From an uncultured Clostridia bacterium (GTDB lineage: Bacteria > Bacillota > Clostridia > Christensenellales > Aristaeellaceae), in the NCBI GenBank assembly GCA_934647165.1, contig CAKUFA010000012.1, positions 1 to 64,000 on the forward strand: DNA of 64,000 bases. The letters run 5' to 3'. The notes under the pieces are model-generated. The model ran no database searches, was not told where the DNA came from, and saw only the letters and a list, made by a program, of their open reading frames with translations. Below, in pieces: positions 1 to 6,414 of this stretch. Position 1 is the stretch's first letter. Each line of letters opens with the position of its first letter. Position numbers and translations under genes: made by a program.

Positions 1-152
1 ATGGGTTTCGAAAGGGTCGAAGACCCTTCGCAGGTCGAGGACAGCGTCCTCGTGGGTTTGGGCAAGGCCCAATCCTTCCGCGCGAGTTTTGCCGTAGGCA
101 AAAGAGCTCGGATTCCACCCAAGGAGCCACCCATCAGAACCATCATCTTCTT
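1..152. other. Window edge, no recognised gene
   Basis: An open frame runs on the plus strand from base 1 to a TAG at 154-156, but I do not recognise its product and its start may lie outside the window. Bases 4-30 are repeated in inverted form near 437-465 (a block around AAAGGGTCGAAG), so this looks like repeat-rich intergenic DNA rather than a gene. The MITE that follows is inserted at CTAG just after this stretch. Confidence 0.3.
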
Positions 153-156
153 CTAG

Positions 157-316
157 GGCAATACCGCACAATTCGTTGGCAGCGTAGGCGATGCCTTTTC
201 CGCCATCTGCTGCTTGCAGATTTTTCGATTTACCTCCAGTAAACCTTCAAAATCTGCCATTGCATCTGACGAAAAATTCATTCGCCTCCGCACCAACTCA
301 TTTGTGCGGTATTGCC
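157..316 (-). mobile_element. 160-bp MITE, copy 1
   Basis: A 160-bp element with perfect 15-bp terminal inverted repeats (GGCAATACCGCACAA). It is the exact reverse complement of the copies at 4569-4728 and 60244-60403. It is flanked by CTAG on both sides (153-156 and 317-320), which I read as a 4-bp target duplication. It is too short to encode a transposase, so it must move in trans. Identity with the other copies implies recent transposition. The partner transposase is not in the window. Confidence 0.9.
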
Positions 317-480
317 CTAGCTTTCTTTTGTTCCTTTACCGCTTCCCGCGCTCTTTTCATTTCCTCCGAAAATAAAAACTCGCTTGTTTCGCTCCGGACT
401 CCGCCAAGCCCCGGAAAGGGCTCTCCCCCTTCTCCCCGCGAAGGGGCTTCGACCCTTTCGATTCCCGCTCTTTCGTCCCC

Positions 481-509
481 TTGTCTTTTCCCTTCTCATC
501 CCCTATAAT
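481..509 (+). promoter_or_regulatory. Sigma-A-type promoter for the UPF0489 gene
   Basis: TTGTCT and TATAAT are separated by 17 bp, about 30 bp upstream of the ATG at 539. A strong ribosome binding site (AAGGAGG) lies in between. The -10 is perfect and the -35 matches 4 of 6 consensus bases. Confidence 0.6.
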
Positions 510-538
510 ACCCTTATCACCTCAAGGAGGCGTCCCCT

Positions 539-1261
539 ATGCGCGTTCTGGATATTGATCTTGATTTCTTTCTTGCTGATTGCTGCCCGCTAGCCGCCCC
601 GGGGCAACGTCCCCCGTTAACCGGCTGCGAGCCCTGGCCAATCGAACAGGTTCGCGCCTTTTTTAAAGCAAACTGCGGCCTTTCCTCCACCGCCCCTGTG
701 CCCGGCCGTGTGTTTGAAACCCACGACCAGGCGCTGGTCTTCTGGGAAGAACTGATTGCAGCCGGTCGCTTATCCGCCCCCTTCCACGTCACCCATGTGG
801 ATGCGCACAGTGACCTGGGCATTGGCTATCCTGGGCCAAACTATGTGCTCTTCAGCGTGCTGTCTATGCCGGTGGAGCGGCGGCTGAATCTCCCCTTCTT
901 CTATGCACAGCACAAGCTGGACGAGGCCAACTATTTGCTTTTTGCCCTGGCCATGCGGCGTGTTGCATCACTGGACAACGTGCGCAATCCCCGCTCCCGC
1001 AAAGACATTCCGCCCATGCTTCTCACACCTGATGGGAACATCCATCTCACCTCCATGGCAGCGCAGCTCTATGCCGCCCAAAATGGCGCCGAGCCTGTGA
1101 TTCCCTTCCGGAATTATGAGGATTACCATGCCTTCCACGCTGGCGAACCTTACGACTTTGTCACGCTTGCCATGTCCCCGCGTTATGCTCCTCCGGAAGC
1201 TGATGCGCTCCGTACCGTCATTGGGGCTTACATCAACGAGCAGGCAATTCCCCTCCGTTGA
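539..1261 (+). CDS. UPF0489 family protein (arginase-like fold)
   Basis: A 240-residue cytosolic protein. The N-terminal VLDIDLDFF (residues 3-11) and the HVDAHSDLG motif near residue 87 are the acidic and His/Asp metal-binding signatures of the UPF0489 family, which shares the arginase/deacetylase fold. Some family members have been shown to be peptide arginases that convert arginine to ornithine in ribosomal peptides. No precursor peptide or radical SAM enzyme is visible here, so the substrate is open. The start is supported by AAGGAGG ending 7 bp upstream. The gene is monocistronic: it has its own promoter and is followed by a hairpin terminator. Confidence 0.7.
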   Translation: MRVLDIDLDFFLADCCPLAAPGQRPPLTGCEPWPIEQVRAFFKANCGLSSTAPVPGRVFETHDQALVFWEELIAAGRLSAPFHVTHVDAHSDLGIGYPGPNYVLFSVLSMPVERRLNLPFFYAQHKLDEANYLLFALAMRRVASLDNVRNPRSRKDIPPMLLTPDGNIHLTSMAAQLYAAQNGAEPVIPFRNYEDYHAFHAGEPYDFVTLAMSPRYAPPEADALRTVIGAYINEQAIPLR

Positions 1262-1295
1262 TGATTCTTTTCCACAATCCATACCCATACCGTTA

Positions 1296-1355
1296 AAAAA
1301 GCGGATAAGCAACGCCCGCATTCGTCCGGCATTTGCTTACCCGCTTTGTTTGTTT
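1296..1355. terminator. Bidirectional terminator between UPF0489 gene and sulP
   Basis: A stem pairs 1298-1312 (AAAGCGGATAAGCAA) with 1332-1347, followed by a T-rich tail on plus and TTTTTT on minus. It can serve both convergent genes. A second small perfect inverted repeat, TGAAAGCG-TTC-CGCTTTCA, lies at 1366-1384. Confidence 0.75.
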
Positions 1356-1393
1356 AGGATGTTTGTGAAAGCGTTCCGCTTTCAATCCGCCCT

Positions 1394-3040
1394 TCAGTCT
1401 GTAACTTCCGCCTGCGCCGCCGCGTGATAGCCGAGAATTGCGCGATCCATCGCGTGATAGAAGTTCTCTTCGCCCACAGCTTCTGTCAGGCCGCAGCGGT
1501 CAGCCATTGTCTTGGCCCGTTCCGGCAATCCGGTGAGAATCAGCCGCGTGCCCTGCTGCCGCAAAGCATCGGCCAGCCGCGTCATAGCCTGCGCGCCGCT
1601 GATGTCCATATCGCTCACCCCACGCAAGGACATAAACACCGTGTGGCTTCCGCGCAGTTTTTCCGTCATTCCTTCCACCGCTTGCGCATTGGCAAACATG
1701 ATGGGCCCGTTGACATAGCACACCGTAGCGCCGACCAGCCGCCCACGGGCGCTTTCATCATGGATGTCCAGCCTGTCGCAGTCCACAGGGGCATACTGGA
1801 TTTCCAGATGGCTCAGCCGCGCCAGCAGGAACACCACCGCCAGCCCCACGCCAATGAGAATGGCCACCGTCAGGTCAAACACAATGGTCGCAATCATCGT
1901 GGCGAAGAACATCACCAGGCTGGACTTCAGCTTTCGCTTGAGCATAAAGCGAATGGCGCTCCACTCATTCATCCGCCAGGCCGTCACCATCAGCACGCCC
2001 GCCAGCGCACACAGGGGAATCTGGCTCATCACCGGGGACAGTGCCAGCATGAACACCAGCAGTGCCAGGGCATGGAACACGCCTGTCAGGCGGGTTTTGG
2101 CACCGCTCTTGATGGCAACGCTCGTGCGTGCAATGGCCGCCGTGGCAGGGATGCCGCCAAAGAAGGGCAGCACCATGTTGCCAACGCCTTGGGCGATCAG
2201 CTCCTGATCGCTGTCCAGCGGCACGCCGGTCATGCGTCCTGCGCTTGCGCCGCACAGAAGGCTCTCAATCATGCCCAGAATAGCAATCGAAAACGCCGGG
2301 GAAATCAGCCCGGTTACCGTACCCATATCAAGCCCTGCCAGGGTCAGGCGGTTATCCGGCAAAAGCGTTGTGGGAATTGCTCCAACAATCTTCACATCCA
2401 GATGGAACGCCATGGAAATGGCCGTGGCCAGAATGATGCTGATCAGGCTTGCAGGTACCACCGCGTTCCACTTTTTCGGGAAAAAAGCCATGAACAGGAT
2501 CACGCCGAGCCCCATCAGCACCGCCGTCCAGTTGGGGGAAAAGCCGAGCGTGCCGTAGCTGAGCAGCTTCAGCACCGCAGTTTCTCCCTGGCTGACAACG
2601 CCGAAGAAGTTATCCACCTGTCCCAGCGCAATGATGACGGCAATGCCGCTGGTGAAGCCTGTAATCACCGGCATGGGGATGAAGGACGTAAGTCGGCCCA
2701 GTTTCAGCACACCGCAAAGCACCAGAATCACGCCCGCCAAAAAGGTGGCAATGAACACACCCTGCATGGAATACCGCGCTACCACCGACATGAGAATGGC
2801 CGCCATGGCGCCTGTCGGGCCGCTGATCTGGTAATACCCGCCGGAGAGCAGCGAAATCACCAAGCCTGCGATAATGGCCGTGATGAGCCCTGATGCCGCA
2901 TCCGCACCGCTGGACACGCCAAAGGCCAGCGCCAAAGGCAGTGCAACTGCTGCCACTGTGATGCCGCTGAGCAGATCCGCTGTGAGCGCCTTAACGCTGT
3001 AGCCCTTAAATTCACCTTTGAGAAGCCGCAAAAAACGCAA
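1394..3040 (-). CDS. SulP family anion/sulfate transporter with STAS domain
   Basis: An integral membrane transporter of the SLC26/SulP family. The N-terminal half has the family block around GGYYQISGPTGAMAAIL, and about a dozen hydrophobic segments follow. The C-terminal ~110 residues form a cytosolic STAS domain (the SLRGVSDMDISGAQ region). SulP proteins carry sulfate, bicarbonate or related anions; the substrate cannot be fixed from sequence. I chose the TTG at 3040 (MRFLRLLKGEFKGYS, 548 aa) because GGAG lies 8 bp upstream and family members begin this way. An in-frame TTG at 3088 would add 16 residues but has no ribosome binding site. The gene is not obviously in an operon. Confidence 0.85.
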   Translation of the reverse strand: MRFLRLLKGEFKGYSVKALTADLLSGITVAAVALPLALAFGVSSGADAASGLITAIIAGLVISLLSGGYYQISGPTGAMAAILMSVVARYSMQGVFIATFLAGVILVLCGVLKLGRLTSFIPMPVITGFTSGIAVIIALGQVDNFFGVVSQGETAVLKLLSYGTLGFSPNWTAVLMGLGVILFMAFFPKKWNAVVPASLISIILATAISMAFHLDVKIVGAIPTTLLPDNRLTLAGLDMGTVTGLISPAFSIAILGMIESLLCGASAGRMTGVPLDSDQELIAQGVGNMVLPFFGGIPATAAIARTSVAIKSGAKTRLTGVFHALALLVFMLALSPVMSQIPLCALAGVLMVTAWRMNEWSAIRFMLKRKLKSSLVMFFATMIATIVFDLTVAILIGVGLAVVFLLARLSHLEIQYAPVDCDRLDIHDESARGRLVGATVCYVNGPIMFANAQAVEGMTEKLRGSHTVFMSLRGVSDMDISGAQAMTRLADALRQQGTRLILTGLPERAKTMADRCGLTEAVGEENFYHAMDRAILGYHAAAQAEVTD

Positions 3041-3143
3041 ACCATTCACTCCATTCACGAAGATATAGGAAAAAAGCGCAACAAGCAATCATTATACGCC
3101 GAAAAAAACCGCGTGACAAGGGGAAAACCGTGCTTTCACGCCC

Positions 3144-3348
3144 CAGCGTGTCGACAAAGTGGCTTTGCCACTTTGTCGAGTTTGCATTTTTCACTGTCAG
3201 CGAAGCTGACGGCCGTGAAAAATGGAAGGAATGGTTTCTCCTTTGGTCGAAACCACCCCGCCCGACCGGCATAGCCGGTCGATACGAACCCAGTCAGAGG
3301 AGCATGATGCCCCTCCGACACCTTCTTATATGGTTTGTCGAGAGTCTG
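3144..3348 (+). repeat. 205-bp multi-hairpin repeat (R2), copy 1
   Basis: The first of three related intergenic repeats (others at 29337-29542 and 45756-45960). The ends are inverted (CAGCGTGTCGACAAA / TTTGTCGA...CTG). Inside are consecutive hairpins: TCGACAAAGTGGC-TTT-GCCACTTTGTCGA, a GTCAGC-GAA-GCTGAC stem flanked by complementary T5CAC and GTGA5, GGTTTC...GAAACC, GACCGGC-ATA-GCCGGTC, and a GAGG...CCTC stem. No credible protein is encoded. This copy is flanked by a near-perfect ~20-bp direct repeat (around 3124-3143 and 3348-3367). Confidence 0.85.
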
Positions 3349-3432
3349 AAAACGTGCTTTCACGCCCTTGTTTTGCAGAAATTCCGGCACACTTTCTGCA
3401 CACAGAGAAGCTTCTTTTTGCCCTGTCCGCGC

Positions 3433-3461
3433 TTTCCAAGCATGTCAAGATGTGCTATAAT
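3433..3461 (+). promoter_or_regulatory. Promoter of the esterase gene
   Basis: An extended -10 (TGTGCTATAAT, hexamer 3456-3461) with a weak -35, TTTCCA, 17 bp upstream. It lies just after repeat R2 copy 1 and about 45 bp before the ATG. Confidence 0.55.
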
Positions 3462-3504
3462 GCGCTTATTCCGCAAGAAAAAAGCGCGAAGGAGTGTATC
3501 TGAA

Positions 3505-4344
3505 ATGCAGTTTCAGTTCCCAATTAAACCTGATTATGCCGCCGTTGGCGCACAGGGGCCCGAAGCAGGCGTAACGATGACCTGCTACCTGCTCAAAGCC
3601 ACCGACCAGATTCCCACCATGAAAGAAAAGCCGATGGTGATTCTTTGCCCAGGCGGCGGCTACAGAAACCGCTCCGACCGTGAGGAAGAACCTGTGGCGC
3701 TTCAGTTGATGGCCGCAGGTATCCACGTGGGGGTGCTGAACTACTCCGTTTCCCCCTACCGCTACCCCGTAGCTGCATTGGAACTGGCGCAGGCCGTGCG
3801 CGAAGTGCGCCGCCACGCAGCGGAGTGGCACGTGCTCCCCAACCAGATTTATGTGATGGGCTTTTCCGCAGGCGGCCATTTGGCATGCACCGTTGGCACG
3901 CTGTGGAACGATCCTCTGTTTCATCAGGCATTCGACGGCGAGTGCGACTGGCGGCCTGACGGACAGATTCTTTGCTATCCGGTCATCACGCTGGGCGCCT
4001 TCGCCCATGTTGGCAGCCGCAATTGCCTGCTCGGGGAGGATGCGCCGCAGGCAGCGGTGGATGCGCTTAGCCTTGAAAACCGCGTGACAGCCGACACCGC
4101 GCCCGCCTTCGTCTGGCACACGCAGGAGGATGCGTCCGTGCCTGTGGAAAACAGCCTGCAATACGTTTGCGCCCTGCGCAAAAACGGCGTTCCCTTCGAG
4201 CTGCACATTTTTGAGAAGGGCTCCCACGGCATGTCCCTGTGCAACCGGCTGACCGCCAGCAGCGTAAGCTCCAAATCCAACCCGGACAACGAAGACTGGA
4301 TTGATCATGCCATTCGCTTTATCGAGCGGCGCGTGGAAGCGTAA
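3505..4344 (+). CDS. Alpha/beta hydrolase (acetyl-esterase/BD-FAE-like)
   Basis: A 279-residue esterase-type alpha/beta hydrolase with no signal peptide, so cytosolic. The oxyanion segment is CPGGGY (residues 48-53), the nucleophile elbow is GFSAGG with Ser121, and the catalytic His is in KGSHGMS near the C-terminus. Proteins of this type often remove acetyl groups from plant oligosaccharides, which would suit the neighbouring carbohydrate genes. The start at 3505 has GGAG about 11 bp upstream and matches the usual N-terminus; the open frame extends further upstream but would run into the repeat. A strong terminator follows. Confidence 0.8.
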   Translation: MQFQFPIKPDYAAVGAQGPEAGVTMTCYLLKATDQIPTMKEKPMVILCPGGGYRNRSDREEEPVALQLMAAGIHVGVLNYSVSPYRYPVAALELAQAVREVRRHAAEWHVLPNQIYVMGFSAGGHLACTVGTLWNDPLFHQAFDGECDWRPDGQILCYPVITLGAFAHVGSRNCLLGEDAPQAAVDALSLENRVTADTAPAFVWHTQEDASVPVENSLQYVCALRKNGVPFELHIFEKGSHGMSLCNRLTASSVSSKSNPDNEDWIDHAIRFIERRVEA

Positions 4345-4394
4345 GCCTTTCCGTAACCATCCTGATAGATATAGGAATTCCTCTTCTGCACATG

Positions 4395-4440
4395 AAAAGA
4401 CCGTCCTGCAAGGCACGAAAGCCTTGCAGGACGGTCTTTT
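4395..4440. terminator. Rho-independent terminator
   Basis: An 18-bp near-perfect stem (AAGACCGTCCTGCAAGGC, pairing with 4421-4438) closes a 6-base loop and ends in TTTT. It lies 50 bp after the esterase stop and could also serve transcription from the other side. Confidence 0.85.
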
Positions 4441-4866
4441 ACTCTTTTCCCATCACGTCCCGAATCACCAGGCGGTATTGATTTTCCGCCGCAAGTTTCT
4501 CTGTTCCAGTCTTTGCGTCCTTTTTAACTGCGCTTCATTCCTTAACATGTCCTCCACGTCTGAATATAGGCAATACCGCACAAATGAGTTGGTGCGGAGG
4601 CGAATGAATTTTTCGTCAGATGCAATGGCAGATTTTGAAGGTTTACTGGAGGTAAATCGAAAAATCTGCAAGCAGCAGATGGCGGAAAAGGCATCGCCTA
4701 CGCTGCCAACGAATTGTGCGGTATTGCCTATAATATCGTTATCAATAAGTGATTGTTTAAGGTGGCAGAATGCCCGCCCACATACAAGTGACCAGGAAAA
4801 TGATTTTACCACTGCTTTAAAACTGCTGAAAGAGCATGCTTATGAAGCGGCCGCCATCCAATAAGA
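4441..4866. other. Decayed spacer with gene remnants around MITE copy 2
   Basis: No intact gene is present. On the minus strand a short frame ending in TAA at 4439-4441 reads like a real C-terminus (KLAAENQYRLVIRDVMGKE) but is closed upstream by a stop after about 30 codons. On the plus strand a tail reading NDFTTALKLLKEHAYEAAAIQ ends at 4863. Both look like ends of lost genes; I do not recognise either. The MITE at 4569-4728 sits between them. Confidence 0.35.
4569..4728 (+). mobile_element. 160-bp MITE, copy 2
   Basis: Base-for-base identical to the copy at 60244-60403 and to the reverse complement of 157-316. Its terminal inverted repeats are GGCAATACCGCACAA, and it is flanked by TATA on both sides (4565-4568 and 4729-4732). 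A short frame inside it (…ADFEGLLEVNRKICKQQMAEKA…) is conserved only because the copies are identical. Confidence 0.9.
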
Positions 4867-4897
4867 AAACAGTGCGGCTGCCAAAGCCGCGCTGTTC
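4866..4897 (-). terminator. Terminator of the capA-like gene
   Basis: An AACAG(C)GCGGCT stem with loop TTGGC, followed on the minus strand by TTTTCTTATT, about 80 bp after the stop codon of the CapA-type gene. Confidence 0.65.
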
Positions 4898-4974
4898 AAC
4901 TGCCTTATCGCGTCCATTGGTATTAGGAAGCAAGCGCAGTCTTTTGCAGCATTGCTTCTTCAAGCTCCCGCCAT

Positions 4975-6024
4975 TCACAAAGCCAAATCCGTATCAGACG
5001 CCGGAACATAGGGCTGCGGGGCATAACCAAGATCATCCGAGAAAGGCGCAATCGTATCCTTCGTATCTAGCTGCACAAGCTTGAATACGCCCTGCGCATC
5101 TTCGCCGGTGACAAAAACCGGCTGGTAATTATTGACCGGCGGCGTGCCGGAAATGTTCACAGGATACAAATCGAGCTGCTGGCCAAGATACTCGCCGTCA
5201 TCCGAAAAAGTGAGCGTTGCGGCAACCACCAGTGCTTCCAGGGCTCGCACGTCCTTGTTGCCGCCAAAGCAGAAATTGCCAAGCGAATAGCAGATGGTGC
5301 GATTTTTGTAAATTTCCAGCCCCTGCACCACATGGGGATGATGCATGATGACCAGATCCGCCCCCGCGTCAATGGCAAAGTAAGCATAGGCTTCCTGATT
5401 CTTGTTGTGCTTTTTGCCATATTCCTGTCCGCCGTGGAACACAAACACCACCGCATTCACGCCGTCCTCGCGCTTCATGCGAGCAATCTCATCCCGCGCC
5501 CAATTGCGATTGCCGTTGAACTGCGTGGAGTTCAAACCGAAAAAGGCAATTTTGATGCCGTCTTTTTCAAAAACATAGGTGGTCTGCTGGCCAAAATAGC
5601 CAACACCCGCGTTTTTCAGCGTCTCCACCGTAGCGTTGTAGCCCTGTTTGCCGAAATCGTAGGTGTGATTGTTGGCGATGTTGCACGCTTCCACGCTGCC
5701 TTGCAAAAGAATCTGCACAAAATCCGTCGGCCCGCGGAAACGATAGGTCTTTTTGGTGTTCTCCTGGGTATTCCTGTCCGTCAGCGGGCCTTCCAGATTG
5801 ACAACGGTAAGATCATCCTGCTCAAAAATCGGCTTGACTTTTTCAAAAAAGTACGCATAGCCCTTTTCCGCTGCCATGCTGACAAAGGATGTAGGCTGGT
5901 TCTTCTTCAGCTCTTCGCTGCCAAGCGTAACATCGCCCGTGAAGGTGACACGCACGGTTTTTTCCGCCATGGCCACAGGGCAAAGCAGCATGGCACACAG
6001 CAGCAGGCACAGCAGTCTGCGCAT
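4975..6024 (-). CDS. CapA family metallophosphatase-like protein, secreted
   Basis: A 349-residue protein with an N-terminal signal sequence (MRRLLCLLLCAMLLC…AMA, cleavage near residue 20). A calcineurin-like phosphoesterase core of the PGA_cap type follows: TFTGDVTLG, NLEGPLT, NIANNHTYDFG, FHGGQEY and MHHPHVVQG. CapA was named for its role in poly-gamma-glutamate capsule export. Most stand-alone clostridial members have no known substrate, and there is no capBCE nearby, so a capsule role is not implied. The start at 6024 has AAGGAGG upstream; the longer frame to 6216 would bury the signal peptide. It is transcribed divergently from the GH2 gene. Confidence 0.8.
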   Translation of the reverse strand: MRRLLCLLLCAMLLCPVAMAEKTVRVTFTGDVTLGSEELKKNQPTSFVSMAAEKGYAYFFEKVKPIFEQDDLTVVNLEGPLTDRNTQENTKKTYRFRGPTDFVQILLQGSVEACNIANNHTYDFGKQGYNATVETLKNAGVGYFGQQTTYVFEKDGIKIAFFGLNSTQFNGNRNWARDEIARMKREDGVNAVVFVFHGGQEYGKKHNKNQEAYAYFAIDAGADLVIMHHPHVVQGLEIYKNRTICYSLGNFCFGGNKDVRALEALVVAATLTFSDDGEYLGQQLDLYPVNISGTPPVNNYQPVFVTGEDAQGVFKLVQLDTKDTIAPFSDDLGYAPQPYVPASDTDLAL

Positions 6025-6178
6025 AAAAATCTCAATCCTCCTTGCATTTTCCATCCGCACGAATGAGACGCTTCTTTGCGGCGTTTGGTTGCGCTTTGCC
6101 GCAAGTCTTCCATGCAGCCCGTTTTTTCTTTCCGAAATAGCGCCTACGCCATCGGTTTGCAGGCGTTTTTCCCTGCGT

Positions 6179-6208
6179 ATTGTAGCACATTTTTCCGCAA
6201 AGACGCAA
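6179..6208 (-). promoter_or_regulatory. Promoter of the capA-like gene
   Basis: Reading on the minus strand: TTGCGT, 18 bp, TACAAT with an upstream TGTGC extension (extended -10). It lies about 155 bp before the start codon. Confidence 0.5.
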
Positions 6209-6280
6209 GCGCGCATTTCCTACGTTTTTTCTGTCTTTTCAATCACATTTATACCAGTTTTATGGAATAATGCAAAATGA

Positions 6281-6309
6281 TTGACAAGCCTATTTTCTTT
6301 CCTTATACT
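6281..6309 (+). promoter_or_regulatory. Strong sigma-A promoter of the GH2 gene
   Basis: A consensus TTGACA, 17 bp, then TATACT. It lies about 105 bp upstream of the ATG at 6415, leaving room for a long leader in which I see no clear riboswitch. Confidence 0.75.
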
Positions 6310-6414
6310 CTTTTATGTCGCAAAGCAGTCTGTTTGGCCGGAAAGTGCCACAAAACAGACAGCCATTCTATCATGCAAGCAAAAAAATCAGCAAAATATA
6401 TGGAGGTTGTCGTC

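Noticed and set aside
1366..1384. Catabolite-response element (cre)
   Set aside because: TGAAAGCG-TTC-CGCTTTCA is palindromic but lies between two convergent genes, away from any promoter, and departs from the cre consensus at the last C.
1424..2893. 489-codon open frame on the plus strand
   Set aside because: Antisense to the SulP transporter; composition (Gln/His-rich) is a shadow of membrane-protein codons.
3130..3504. N-terminal extension of the esterase gene through repeat R2
   Set aside because: The 'protein' encoded is the repeat read in one frame; the same peptide appears at the other R2 copies, and the real ribosome site is at about 3490.
4569..4728. Short protein inside the MITE
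   Set aside because: The frame is conserved only because copies are identical; length and composition do not support a gene.
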